NCBI GenBank assembly: GCA_020832305.1
Contig: JAFIEV010000018.1
Span: 1 to 37,136, forward strand
Reading direction: 5' to 3'
Length of the DNA: 37,136 nucleotides
DNA from: Cyclobacteriaceae bacterium
GTDB taxonomy: Bacteria; Bacteroidota; Bacteroidia; Cytophagales; Cyclobacteriaceae
Made by a program: the position numbers and the translations under genes. Under the pieces are notes generated by a model. That model was not told where the DNA came from. It saw only the letters and a program-made list of their open reading frames with translations, and did not search any database. This document shows, piece by piece, positions 8,001-17,554 of the stretch (position 1 is its first letter; the number at the start of each line of letters is the position of its first letter).

Positions 8001-8441
8001 ATGATTTCCAAAAAAACCAAATATGCACTTAATGCATTGGTACATCTTGCCAAGCGCAGGGATGAAGGCCCTGTATTAATCAGTCAGATTGCCGGCACAG
8101 AAAATATTCCCCAGAAATTTTTAGAGGCCATATTACTTGATATGAGAAATGCTGGCTTCCTTAGAAGCAAAAAGGGAAAAGGGGGAGGTTATTACATGCA
8201 TAAAGACCCCGAAGAAATAAATATAGCGGACATTATGCGTCTTTTTGATGGTCCCATTGCCCTGCTACCCTGTGTTACCCATCAATATTACGAGAAATGT
8301 GAGGAATGTGTAGATGAAACCACCTGTGGCATACGCGACGTATTTGCTGAACTGAGAAATGAAACCGTTAAATTGCTGAAAGCAAGTACCCTGGCAGAAA
8401 TTATCCGCAGGGAGAACAAGCTTAAAGAAGCCCGTAATTGA
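8001..8441 (+). CDS. Rrf2-family transcriptional regulator
   Basis: The 146-residue protein shows the Rrf2 winged-helix pattern: ISKKTKYALNALVHLA at the N-terminus, the recognition-helix region around PQKFLEAILLDMRNAG and the wing SKKGKGGGYY. Four Cys follow at 91, 100, 103 and 109, in the region where IscR-type members bind an Fe-S cluster. Their spacing differs from the three-Cys IscR pattern, so the sensed signal is open (Fe-S, redox or cysteine supply). I use the ATG at 8001; frames starting at the upstream TTG would overlap the promoter. The gene stands alone and converges on the DUF1338 gene with seven bases between stop codons. Confidence 0.9.
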   Translation: MISKKTKYALNALVHLAKRRDEGPVLISQIAGTENIPQKFLEAILLDMRNAGFLRSKKGKGGGYYMHKDPEEINIADIMRLFDGPIALLPCVTHQYYEKCEECVDETTCGIRDVFAELRNETVKLLKASTLAEIIRRENKLKEARN

Positions 8442-8448
8442 AATAACT

Positions 8449-9369
8449 TTATTTACCGGTTTGTGTACTGTAGGTGCTCTCGAAAATTTTATCAGCATTG
8501 CCAGCTTCAAAGCCTTCTCTTCTGTGTTTCCTTTCGATTTGGTCTTTGGGAAGGTGCCTAAATTCTGGTAATATACTCCTTTCTGCAAATTCAACATAAG
8601 AGCCCGAAATTCGTTTTTTCTCAGCACCGGCAAATACTGCTTCGACCATACCAGCAACGGTAGAACTTTGCCGCAAACCTCCATCGGGACTGGTTTTGAT
8701 TTTACCTCCGGCAGTATTGAGACGGAAGCCCTTCTGTTCAAGAAATGCATTGAAGTTTTCAATATTGCTGTACCGGCCAGGCAGGTTGTGCACACTTATT
8801 GTAAAGTGATTGAGGTAATATCGATTGTAAATAACCCAGGCGGCATATTCGCTTTCTTCGAGGAGACGCTCGTAATCGCTCAAGGAGGGAGTACTCCAAA
8901 GAGGCATATGCAAAAATGCATCTACTTCAAGGGCATCGTCAAGGTCAAGGGCATCTACCGGGTCGGCTTGAACTTGACCGGTATATTTTCGGATAATGTT
9001 TTGTGCGGTATCTGAAAGGTCCTGTACTCTTAATTCACTGATAAAGATCCTGGGATGATTCATAAACTCCCCATTTTGATTTTTGGGTGGGCTATACCAG
9101 TAAGCATTTAGTTTTTTCTCATTAAACCGGTAAAAGTCACGTTTTTCGTATCCGTAATACAAAAAGATTTTTTCAAATGAGGCTATACCCAAATGAGGCA
9201 GGCCCAGGGTTCTGAAAGCGATGTGGTCATTTTCAATATCTGAAGGATGATGAATGATGCCTTCTTCTACCATTGCACTGATGATTCCTGAGACATCGGG
9301 GACTCTTTCTGTGTAACGGCCCATGAGTCCGTCTAATACCTGATCCAAAATCTGTATCTTATCTTTCAT
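8449..9369 (-). CDS. DUF1338 / HglS-like 2-oxoadipate dioxygenase
   Basis: This 306-residue protein has the DUF1338 signature: NDHIAFRTLG (His49), a central LNHFTISVHN segment (His188) and YVEFAERSILPEF with Glu263 near the C-terminus. In characterised relatives (HglS, YdcJ type) a His-His-Glu set binds Fe(II), and the enzyme converts 2-oxoadipate to 2-hydroxyglutarate in lysine breakdown. The three residues named are the likely ligands. It is cytoplasmic, with no signal peptide. An acyl-CoA ligase gene lies 69 bases upstream on the same strand, so co-transcription is possible. No other lysine-pathway genes are in the window, so the physiological role is inferred only from the family. Confidence 0.85.
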   Translation of the reverse strand: MKDKIQILDQVLDGLMGRYTERVPDVSGIISAMVEEGIIHHPSDIENDHIAFRTLGLPHLGIASFEKIFLYYGYEKRDFYRFNEKKLNAYWYSPPKNQNGEFMNHPRIFISELRVQDLSDTAQNIIRKYTGQVQADPVDALDLDDALEVDAFLHMPLWSTPSLSDYERLLEESEYAAWVIYNRYYLNHFTISVHNLPGRYSNIENFNAFLEQKGFRLNTAGGKIKTSPDGGLRQSSTVAGMVEAVFAGAEKKRISGSYVEFAERSILPEFRHLPKDQIERKHRREGFEAGNADKIFESTYSTQTGK

Positions 9370-9438
9370 GATATTTTTTGGTAGCAGTTAAGCATATAAC
9401 AACAGGTAGAATTTGAAGCCTTTTACAAAAAAGACGAT

Positions 9439-11088
9439 TTACTTATATATAAAACGTTTGATGGTTTGCTTTGGTGTTTTTTCAAATTCTTCAGGCTGAA
9501 TTTTCAAGTCCTTTATTCTAATGCCATTTTGAAGCCCTTCATTAATAGCAGGTAAATGGTCTTTGATGATCGATTCCAGTTCTTCGTGGCTTTTTCTGTC
9601 TTTATCAGCCCGAGGATAGTCAGGATATACCCATGCATAAAGTCCGTCTTCGCGATGAACCACTATCGATTCCCTTATATAATCCAATGAGTTGATGTTC
9701 ATTTCAATTTCTTCGGGAAAGATTTTTTTACCTTCGCTCACGGTTATGGCATGATCTAATCTTCCTTTGACAAATAAATGGCCTGTTTTATCAATAGTTC
9801 CGGCATCTCCGGTATGTAACCAGTCATCGACATCAATAATTTGCCGGGTTGCATCAGGATTTTTATAGTAACCCAGCATCACGTAATCACCACGCACCAG
9901 TATTTCTCCGGGTATATTGTAAGGGTCGACTGAGTCAATCACAATTTCTACTCCACCAGCTGCGGTACCTGCAGATCTTGCTTTGTAGGTGTCAGGTCGG
10001 TTATAGGTTACCATAGGGCTGCATTCAGTCATGCCATAGCTCATCGACAGGGGGATTTTCGCATCCAGAAATACCGATTCAACCTCAGGATTCAGATGTG
10101 AGCCACCTATCAGAATTTCTCTGAATTTATCTCCGAAAAGATGAATTATTTTTTTTCTGGTCCATTGGTGAATCAGCTGTTTAACCAATGGAATTCTTAG
10201 TCCTCTGGCGATATTTTTTTCACTGGTATAAGGTAATATGAAGTTTTTGTACAACTTCTCCATCATTTGCGGTACCATGACAACCAGCGCCGGATGATGG
10301 GTTCTGAAGACGTTGATCAGTGTTTTTTCAGAGAGGATTTTGCCCGTAAACACGATATGGCAACCTCGGGTAAAAGGAAATAAAAACTCAAAAATACAAC
10401 CGAAGGAATGGGCCAGAGATAAATGAGATACTACGGTTTCTCCCGGTTTGAGGGCTATATTTTGTTGTGCGAAAAAGATATTCTGGAAAATGCTCTTATG
10501 TTGTATTACCACACCTTTGGCAGTGCCTGTGGTGCCTGAAGTATAAAGGATCACGGCAGCATCTTCTTTTGATACGTCGGGGAATACTACATCAGAGGGA
10601 CGAATACCATTTCCGTATTTGTCATCAAACTTTTTGCGAGCCCTGGCAATAAGGCTGAGGTCTTCAATCCGGTGGTGTACTACGGAGAAGTCACTAATAC
10701 GCATAATGGCCTTAATCCGCGGCATCTTGTCGGCATCGAGTTGCTCAATTGCCTGATCATCTGCAAATAAAATGCTTGCATCAGAATGATTTACAATATG
10801 ATGCATATCATCTGTTTTAAGTTCGGGTATAACAGGCACCACTACTGCTCCATAACTTATGCTTGCGAGGTAAGTCAGCGCCCAAAAGGAGGTGTTTTTG
10901 CCGATAATGGCCACTTTATTTCCCTTTTTAATTCCGGCTGCTGAAAATGCCATATGAAGACGCATGATTTTTTCTGCTACCTGTTGATAGCTTAGCTTAT
11001 TTTCTCCTTTATTATCTGAAAAAGCCACCAAATTCCAATTGGTACGAAGTGCAGTTTCAAAGGTGTATACAAGATTTTCCTTATGCAT
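9439..11088 (-). CDS. AMP-forming acyl-CoA synthetase / long-chain fatty acid ligase-like
   Basis: The 549-residue protein has all core motifs of the adenylate-forming family: the P-loop YTSGTTGTAKG (182-192), SYGMTECSP (350-358), WLHTGD (423-428), the hinge region KGRLDHAI, and the C-terminal TPKQTIKRF with a Lys that normally drives adenylation (about Lys544). It should activate a carboxylic acid, probably a fatty acid, to its CoA thioester via the acyl-AMP; a carrier-protein acceptor cannot be excluded. It is probably cytoplasmic or membrane-associated. The DUF1338 gene follows after 69 bases on the same strand. Confidence 0.9.
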   Translation of the reverse strand: MHKENLVYTFETALRTNWNLVAFSDNKGENKLSYQQVAEKIMRLHMAFSAAGIKKGNKVAIIGKNTSFWALTYLASISYGAVVVPVIPELKTDDMHHIVNHSDASILFADDQAIEQLDADKMPRIKAIMRISDFSVVHHRIEDLSLIARARKKFDDKYGNGIRPSDVVFPDVSKEDAAVILYTSGTTGTAKGVVIQHKSIFQNIFFAQQNIALKPGETVVSHLSLAHSFGCIFEFLFPFTRGCHIVFTGKILSEKTLINVFRTHHPALVVMVPQMMEKLYKNFILPYTSEKNIARGLRIPLVKQLIHQWTRKKIIHLFGDKFREILIGGSHLNPEVESVFLDAKIPLSMSYGMTECSPMVTYNRPDTYKARSAGTAAGGVEIVIDSVDPYNIPGEILVRGDYVMLGYYKNPDATRQIIDVDDWLHTGDAGTIDKTGHLFVKGRLDHAITVSEGKKIFPEEIEMNINSLDYIRESIVVHREDGLYAWVYPDYPRADKDRKSHEELESIIKDHLPAINEGLQNGIRIKDLKIQPEEFEKTPKQTIKRFIYK

Positions 11089-11312
11089 AGTACATCCACT
11101 CAGGGTCCTTTATCTTACAACAATCTTAAAAATAATCGTAAGGTATGACAGTAAAAAATTTCGGTATTGAAAATACAGGCAGCATATTTACTTTCCGCAA
11201 TTCTGTTCCATTTTTATATACGCTAATTGTGCTTAAAAGATTAGGTTTTGAAGACCGGCACAATTGCGCAAAAAAATCACCAAACTCACATGCAATTTAC
11301 AAAGTCGCTTTC

Positions 11313-12665
11313 TCAATACAAAAAATTCAATCCTATATAAATGCCTGAATTACCATCACGCTGATCAAATGCACGGCCATAATCACACGATATGATAAAG
11401 TTGTCATTTAAAGCGAATTTGACACCCATACCTGCGCTGGCATGTATCTTATCATTGGTGTCACTGAAATAAAGACTTCTCTCCGTTTCTGGCACACGAC
11501 TCAGGTCGAGATTAATATTGCGGGTGAGAATACCTATATCGCTGAAAAGATTAGTGGCGATATAAAAATTTTGCTTCATGAGCCGGGTCCGGACAAACTT
11601 GTAACGGAGTTCGAAATTTCCGAGTGCAAAATCTTCACCAACCACCCGGTTTCTCAAAATACCACGTAAAGTACGGCTGCCTCCCAGACCTTCGGAATAT
11701 GCGCCTGTCATATTACTTGTAATTATATGCGGTTGCATATGAAAAGGAACATTTCCCTGCAAAGTCGCCTGATAACCCAGCCGGTAGGCTGCCGACATTA
11801 TTTTGGGAATTATTGTAAAATACTGTCTGTGCAGTAAAGTGAGTTTGGTATATGCAAAATGCCCTTCACCCAAAAATGAAGGTGTATGAGATATCACAGC
11901 TTCAGACCAGAGTCCCTTGAAAGGATGCGGCTCATTATCCCGGTTGTCATAGGCCAGGCCGGCTTTTAAATAGGTAATGCGGTTGCCGTTTTTTTCTTCC
12001 TCTGTGAGCAGACCCCACTCTATATATTTATCGTATATGGTTGGGACCTCCGGCAACCGGTCTTCTTCAGACCTTCCCCGGTTGAGCCGGTCAATATCAA
12101 GACTGTTAATGGCATTATCATGGGTTACAAATCCAGCTATCCACCTGAACCTTCGGTCTCCTTTTATCATATGACCCTGTATATTCACCATCACCCTGAA
12201 CATATTTCGGCGATGACTGTAAAAGAGTCTGGATATGTAATCAGGACTATCAGCATCTTCAAAGGCTGGATTATACACTGCCTGATACCCATTCAGACCG
12301 TAAAATTGCATGGCCTGCTCTGTGAGATAGCTAATGTCTGCAGTAACCCGTATATCATTGAGCAAATAATAGGAATCGTAGTAAAAGCGATTGAAACCTG
12401 TGCCCCTGGTAAATCGCGAAACCTCAAAATATAAGGAATGCCTGTATTCAGGGTAAGTGCTGCCATCACCATAATGATAAATATTGGTTAAAGCGCCATA
12501 TTGAAATCCGAGATCAGAGTCAAAAGTAATCGTAGGCAAGGCCCCAAATGTCCACCCTGTTTTTGCCTCCTCCTCCTGCGGATTTTTTTGCTTTTTATCC
12601 TGTGATGATACTAATTGTACTTCGAACACTATTAGTGTACTAATAATCAGGAATTTATATTTCAT
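11313..12665 (-). CDS. Omp85/surface-antigen-like outer-membrane beta-barrel protein
   Basis: The 450-residue protein begins with a signal peptide (MKYKFLIIS, core to about 20, then SSQDKK). It continues as alternating aromatic and polar segments typical of an outer-membrane barrel and ends in LNFLY, with a C-terminal aromatic residue. The region GLGGSRTLRGILRNRV followed by LGNFELRYKF resembles the lid-loop and last-strand pattern of the bacterial surface antigen (D15/Omp85) domain. No POTRA repeats are visible, so it is a short barrel-only member rather than BamA or TamA. Its substrate is unknown. A -7-like TACCTTTG lies upstream at 12720-12727 on the minus strand. Confidence 0.82.
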   Translation of the reverse strand: MKYKFLIISTLIVFEVQLVSSQDKKQKNPQEEEAKTGWTFGALPTITFDSDLGFQYGALTNIYHYGDGSTYPEYRHSLYFEVSRFTRGTGFNRFYYDSYYLLNDIRVTADISYLTEQAMQFYGLNGYQAVYNPAFEDADSPDYISRLFYSHRRNMFRVMVNIQGHMIKGDRRFRWIAGFVTHDNAINSLDIDRLNRGRSEEDRLPEVPTIYDKYIEWGLLTEEEKNGNRITYLKAGLAYDNRDNEPHPFKGLWSEAVISHTPSFLGEGHFAYTKLTLLHRQYFTIIPKIMSAAYRLGYQATLQGNVPFHMQPHIITSNMTGAYSEGLGGSRTLRGILRNRVVGEDFALGNFELRYKFVRTRLMKQNFYIATNLFSDIGILTRNINLDLSRVPETERSLYFSDTNDKIHASAGMGVKFALNDNFIISCDYGRAFDQRDGNSGIYIGLNFLY

Positions 12666-12719
12666 TATAAGATTTTAGTGCTTGCAGAAATTTGGGAAAA
12701 AATTTCCAAATTCACGAAT

Positions 12720-12727
12720 CAAAGGTA
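12720..12727 (-). promoter_or_regulatory. Probable -7 promoter element of the Omp85-like gene
   Basis: Read on the minus strand, TACCTTTG fits TAnnTTTG and lies 55 bases before the start codon. No matching TTTG was found at the usual -33 distance. Between it and the gene, 12691-12710 holds an imperfect palindrome with TTTGG/CCAAA ends. Confidence 0.4.
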
Positions 12728-12773
12728 AAAAAAATCGATAAAATGCGACTTTAATGATTTTATAATAAAAAAA

Positions 12774-13589
12774 ATGTCGTATTTTTTTGGCCAATTAAAC
12801 ATAATTATTCTAAAGTGCGTGAAGGATTTTTTACTTTTCTTTATTTATAGTTTTCTGCTTATGGCTTCGTATTTGTTTCCTATTGTGACTTCGGTAGCAC
12901 AAAATCGAAGCATAGAACCACGGGAAACTCAGAAATATTCAGATGAAGACCATTTATATTCCTTCTATCGGGAACAAATCAGTCGAAATGCTCAAATCTA
13001 TAACGGCAGCAAATACCTGGTGCCGTTTCCGGCTGTAAAGGGGAATCCATTTTTAATTGATTCCTGGGAAGAGGCAAGTGTTTGGTATAACCAACAGGTA
13101 TACAAAGGCATCAGCATTTTATATGATATTTACCAGGATGCACTTGTCACAGAGCATTTCGGAAGCGATGGTTACTATGTTCAGTTGAAAATGGTAACTG
13201 AGAAAATCGATGCTTTTTTTCTTCAGGAACGATTATTTAAAAAAATTTTGCCAGGCGATACCACTAATATGAAATCTGGTTTTTATGAAGTTTTGTATGA
13301 TGGAAGCAGTTCAGTATATGTGAAGCGGATTAAAAGACGGCAGGTAGACCAAACCACAGGTCGACGCCATGAATATTGGGAGGAAGTGAGCCGTTATTAT
13401 GTGCAAAAAAATCAGGATTATCATCTGGTAAGGACACAAGCTGGATTTTACAAGCTGTTTAAGGATAAAGCCCGTGTATTGCGCAATTACGCCAGGGAAA
13501 ATGCCCTGCACTTTAAGAAAGACCGTGACGCTTTTGTTTACCAGCTGGCAAGTCACTACGACCAACTCAACCTAAAATTTCAGGATTGA
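12774..13589 (+). CDS. Exported protein of unknown function, first gene of surface operon
   Basis: The 271-residue protein has a long hydrophobic N-terminus (about 18-42) ending in TSVAQNR, consistent with a signal peptide or anchor. The rest is rich in Tyr, Lys and Arg, with a segment VKRIKRRQVDQTTGRRHEYW (about 184-203) and a C-terminal half of amphipathic helices. I recognise no domain. Its stop TGA overlaps the ATG of the TonB-receptor gene by one base, which points to translational coupling and to a role with that receptor, for example as a periplasmic or surface accessory. The ATG at 12774 is the only one before the hydrophobic stretch. Confidence 0.8.
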   Translation: MSYFFGQLNIIILKCVKDFLLFFIYSFLLMASYLFPIVTSVAQNRSIEPRETQKYSDEDHLYSFYREQISRNAQIYNGSKYLVPFPAVKGNPFLIDSWEEASVWYNQQVYKGISILYDIYQDALVTEHFGSDGYYVQLKMVTEKIDAFFLQERLFKKILPGDTTNMKSGFYEVLYDGSSSVYVKRIKRRQVDQTTGRRHEYWEEVSRYYVQKNQDYHLVRTQAGFYKLFKDKARVLRNYARENALHFKKDRDAFVYQLASHYDQLNLKFQD

Positions 13590-16366
13590 TGAAGGGCTTT
13601 TTAATACAGGTTATAGTACTTATCTTATTAAACATACCTGTAAAAGTGTGTTATTCTGGAAATGAATTTGTGCTTCCGGCTGATTCGGTACTTACCCTGA
13701 CCGAGGCTTTTAAATATATGGGGGATCACCTCGGCTGGAAATTATTTTACCCACCCGTATTTGCCGACAGCCTATCACCTGAATCTTCCGTCAGGCCAGA
13801 TGATTGGCAAAATTACTTTCAGCAAATTCAGCAAAAATACGATCTGTATTACTACGCTGATACAACCTTAAATATGCTCATTTTTACACATGCCTATCAA
13901 CTGCGCACCCGATTGCCCTTTGGTTTTTTCGAGCCATCTACCATACAAGATGAAAGTATTGATATTGCCAGCCTGGAACTGGAAAAACAAATGGATGAAG
14001 TTGATATAAAAAAGGATGATTTCGAAGGCAGAATTTTTGAAATCGGGCCAAAAACCCAAACCCTAAGGGCTGGAAGGGCATCCATAGCAGGGTATATACG
14101 CGATAAAGACAGTGGAGAGCCTGTAATTGGGGCGCTGGTTTATATTGAAGAGCCGCGTATAGGTACTACGACTGATCAATTTGGGTATTATTCATTTTCC
14201 ATTCCCAGGGGAAGGAATACGCTGATATTGCAAAGTGTAGGTATGAAAGAAACCCGAAGACAGATCATATTGTATTCCAACGGGCAGTTTAATGTCGAAA
14301 TGGAAGAGGCAATCGTTCCTTTGAAAGAAGTAATTATTGAGGCCGACAGGGAAACCCATGTAAGGGGTGTGCAAATGGGACTGGATAAACTCAGCGTTCA
14401 AACCATCAAACAAATGCCCCTGGCACTCGGCGAGGCAGATATAATAAAAAGTATTCTTACACTACCGGGCGTACAAACGGTAGGAGAGGCGGCTACAGGG
14501 TTTAATGTCAGGGGTGGAAGTGTAGATCAGAATCTGATACTCGTAAGTGAAGCCCCTTTGTTTAATCCGGCTCATTTGTTTGGCGTGTTTTCCTCGGTAA
14601 ACCCCGACATTGTGCGAAATGTGGAATTGTACAAAGGAGGCATACCTGCTCAATATGGAGGCCGTATATCATCTGTAATGGATATTCAGCTTCGTGATGG
14701 AAATAAAAAGAAGTTTACCGGAAACGGAGGAATAGGCCCCATAACGGGGAGGTTAAACCTCGAAGGCCCTATTGTGGAAGATAAGGCTTCTTTTTTACTT
14801 GGTTTGCGCAGTACCTACAGCGATTGGATATTGCAGCGATTGCCGGAAGCAGACTTCAGAAACAGTTCTGCCGGCTTTATGGATGCCAATGCCAGGCTGA
14901 GCTTTGATCTCAATGAAAATAACAGCCTCTTTATAAACGGATACTTCAGTGATGACCGGTTCAGACTGCGCTCCGATTCCCTATTCAACTACAACAACTA
15001 CCAGACATCTGTTCAGTGGAAACACATTTTCAGCAATAAATTATATGCTGTATTCTCAGGCATTTTCAGCCGATATACCTACAATATAGAAAGTGATGCG
15101 GCACCGGAAACGGCCTTTGATCTTGGATACCGTATCGACAATCATCAGATCAAAGCTGATTTCAGCTATTTTCCTTCGTCAGGCCATAAAATTGATTTTG
15201 GAGTCAGCAGTATTTTATATGACCTGCGGCCAGGTTCCTTTTTGCCAAGGGGAGAGAATTCCCTGGTACAACCAAGAAGTTTAAATATGGAAAAAGGGCT
15301 TGAAACAGCTTTGTATGCAGGTGATCGCTTTGAAATTTCTGATATGGTATCTCTGTATGTGGGTTTGCGCTATTCTTTTTATCAGCAACTTGGTCCTGCC
15401 AATGTCTATACGTATGCCGATGGGGCTACACGGGATCAATCTACCATTACAGATACAACACGATATGGCAATTGGCAAACAGCGCAAACCTATCATGGCC
15501 CTGAATATCGTATGTCGCTCAACATTGGCCTTGATGCCAGCAGTTCAATAAAAATTGGCTATAACAAAATGCGGCAATATATACACATGGTTTCCAATAC
15601 CCAGGCTATTTCACCTACGGACATTTGGAAGCTCAGCGACACCCACATACGGCCTCAGGTTGGAGACCAGATTTCTTTAGGGTGGTACCGCAATTACCGA
15701 TTCAACACCATCGAAACTTCTGTGGAGGCCTTTTATAAAAACATGAATGATGTACTGGATTTTAAAAATGGAGCAGTACTGGTCATGAATGAGCTTCTGG
15801 AGACCGATGTAATCAATGGCAGGGGTAAGGCCTATGGTATAGAATGGATGATAAGAAAGCGTGCTGGTAAACTTAACGGCTGGCTAAGCTATACCTACAG
15901 TCGATCCCTGATCAGGGTTGCCGGAGCTTTTGCTTCTGAGATCATCAACCGGGGAGAATGGTTTCCCTCAAATTTTGATAAGCCCCATGATTTTACGCTG
16001 GTATCCAATTATAAGTTTACCCGTCGATTTGGGGCTTCCGGCAACTTTACCTATAGCACCGGCAGACCCATAACTTATCCCCTGGCCATATACGATTTTG
16101 CAGGGTCACCCAGGGTGCATTTTTCTGACAGAAATGCTTTTAGAATACCAGATTATATACGACTCGATTTGTCGTTTAACCTTGAAGGGAATCATAAAGT
16201 CGACAAACCTGCACATGGTTCGTGGTCTTTTTCCCTGATAAATGCACTGGGCAGAGCCAATGTATATTCTATGTTTTTTGTAACAGAAGGTGGCCGCATA
16301 AATGGATATACCATGTCGATATTTGCCAGGCCTATACCAACCATTACCTATAATTTCAGATTTTGA
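13589..16366 (+). CDS. TonB-dependent receptor with carboxypeptidase-like regulatory domain
   Basis: This 925-residue outer-membrane receptor has a signal peptide (residues 1-22), an N-terminal region with a small STN-like segment (about 30-100) and a carboxypeptidase-regulatory-like beta-sandwich (about 165-250, with GYIRDKDSGEPVIGA). The plug domain follows at about 265-380 (LPGVQTVGEAATGFNVRGG, VELYKGGIPAQYGGR), then a barrel ending in ITYNFRF with a terminal Phe. It should import a large or scarce nutrient using TonB energy. It has no SusD partner; the next gene encodes a DUF4249 lipoprotein, a known companion of this receptor class in Bacteroidota. I use the ATG at 13589, which overlaps the upstream stop codon, rather than the TTG one codon earlier. 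Confidence 0.93.
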   Translation: MKGFLIQVIVLILLNIPVKVCYSGNEFVLPADSVLTLTEAFKYMGDHLGWKLFYPPVFADSLSPESSVRPDDWQNYFQQIQQKYDLYYYADTTLNMLIFTHAYQLRTRLPFGFFEPSTIQDESIDIASLELEKQMDEVDIKKDDFEGRIFEIGPKTQTLRAGRASIAGYIRDKDSGEPVIGALVYIEEPRIGTTTDQFGYYSFSIPRGRNTLILQSVGMKETRRQIILYSNGQFNVEMEEAIVPLKEVIIEADRETHVRGVQMGLDKLSVQTIKQMPLALGEADIIKSILTLPGVQTVGEAATGFNVRGGSVDQNLILVSEAPLFNPAHLFGVFSSVNPDIVRNVELYKGGIPAQYGGRISSVMDIQLRDGNKKKFTGNGGIGPITGRLNLEGPIVEDKASFLLGLRSTYSDWILQRLPEADFRNSSAGFMDANARLSFDLNENNSLFINGYFSDDRFRLRSDSLFNYNNYQTSVQWKHIFSNKLYAVFSGIFSRYTYNIESDAAPETAFDLGYRIDNHQIKADFSYFPSSGHKIDFGVSSILYDLRPGSFLPRGENSLVQPRSLNMEKGLETALYAGDRFEISDMVSLYVGLRYSFYQQLGPANVYTYADGATRDQSTITDTTRYGNWQTAQTYHGPEYRMSLNIGLDASSSIKIGYNKMRQYIHMVSNTQAISPTDIWKLSDTHIRPQVGDQISLGWYRNYRFNTIETSVEAFYKNMNDVLDFKNGAVLVMNELLETDVINGRGKAYGIEWMIRKRAGKLNGWLSYTYSRSLIRVAGAFASEIINRGEWFPSNFDKPHDFTLVSNYKFTRRFGASGNFTYSTGRPITYPLAIYDFAGSPRVHFSDRNAFRIPDYIRLDLSFNLEGNHKVDKPAHGSWSFSLINALGRANVYSMFFVTEGGRINGYTMSIFARPIPTITYNFRF

Positions 16367-16369
16367 GCT

Positions 16370-17527
16370 ATGGTAAAGAAGCTGATTTATATATTTCAAT
16401 TTGTGGCACTGGCATTGGTTAACATGGCTTGTCTGGACTCCTTTTTGCCCGAAAGTAAAGATTTCGATGATTTACTGGTTGTAGAAGGAAAAATAACAGA
16501 TTTACCCGAAAGCAATCTGATTCGCATATCAAGAAGCCGGCCTTTGAATGAGCCGGCGGCAGACTTTCCCGTACAAAATGCGGTGGTTCGCATTGTTGAA
16601 GATGGTACCTCCGGACACCAGCTATCTGAAGTTTCTCCGGGTCTTTATACCACCAATTCCGATGTTTTCAAAGGCAGGGTGGGCGCCGAATACGTATTGC
16701 ACATTTTTTTGCCCGAGAAGCAAAAGAATTATATTTCAAAACCGGTTCGTATAAGACAGACGCCACCGATAGAAAATTTATATTTTGAATTTAAAGAGCA
16801 ATTTGTAGGTGGTGCAGAAGCTCCTGTACAAGGTTATGATATATTTTTAGATACTTCTGATCCCCTGGGCAATAGTAAATTTTACCGTTGGGAGTACCAT
16901 GAAACCTGGATGGTCAACGCTTTCTTTAATTCTTATCTTGAATTTGTAGATAATGAAATCAGATCCAGAACTGTCGATATTTCGGTTTGCTATCCTACCA
17001 GCAGGTCTACCCAACTTTTACTTGGTACTTCCCTCAATTTGAGTGAAGACAAAATAAGAAGGCAAAGGCTGGCCTATATAGATAATCGTACCCGCAGGTT
17101 GTCGATGGCCTACACAATGCTGGTCAGGCAGTATGTGCTGAGTCCTGAGAGTTATGAATACCACCGGCAATTGCAGCAAATAACAGAAAATATGGGAACG
17201 CTGTTTGATCCGCAGCCCTTTGAATTGGTGGGTAATATGGTTTGTGAAGAAGACCCAGATGAGCGGGTATTAGGTTATTTTGATGCAGTATCCGTTGCTG
17301 AAAAGCGGCTTTGGATACGGCGCAGTGATGTGCTGGATTTCCGGATTCCGGGAGCCTCATTTTGCCAGGCTGACACCGTTCCGTTGTCCGGAGTCGGAGA
17401 ACATATTCGCTTAAATTTTTCAGAAGTTTTTGGTGAATTTATGCCGGGTATATATCTGCTGGCTCCAAGGTCTTGTGTTGATTGTAGAAATTTTGGTCCG
17501 GCTATAAGACCCGATTATTGGGAATAA
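16370..17527 (+). CDS. DUF4249-family lipoprotein
   Basis: The 385-residue protein starts with a lipoprotein signal whose lipobox VNMAC puts the lipidated Cys at 21. It continues with the DUF4249 pattern: LLVVEGKITDLPESNLIRIS, then a beta-rich domain with an Ala-Val-Val-Arg-Ile segment and GLYTT. Family members sit next to TonB-dependent receptors and are thought to be surface or periplasmic accessory lipoproteins. Only three bases separate it from the receptor stop codon. A Cys-containing C-terminal end (SCVDCRNFG) may form a disulfide. The transported substrate is unknown. Confidence 0.88.
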   Translation: MVKKLIYIFQFVALALVNMACLDSFLPESKDFDDLLVVEGKITDLPESNLIRISRSRPLNEPAADFPVQNAVVRIVEDGTSGHQLSEVSPGLYTTNSDVFKGRVGAEYVLHIFLPEKQKNYISKPVRIRQTPPIENLYFEFKEQFVGGAEAPVQGYDIFLDTSDPLGNSKFYRWEYHETWMVNAFFNSYLEFVDNEIRSRTVDISVCYPTSRSTQLLLGTSLNLSEDKIRRQRLAYIDNRTRRLSMAYTMLVRQYVLSPESYEYHRQLQQITENMGTLFDPQPFELVGNMVCEEDPDERVLGYFDAVSVAEKRLWIRRSDVLDFRIPGASFCQADTVPLSGVGEHIRLNFSEVFGEFMPGIYLLAPRSCVDCRNFGPAIRPDYWE

Positions 17528-17554
17528 ATTAAAATAAGTGATAAAATCAATGCA

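Noticed and set aside
11145-11348. Plus-strand open frame of 67 codons from an ATG
   Set aside because: No motif, no neighbour on that strand and it runs into the 3' end of the Omp85-like gene; nothing supports coding.
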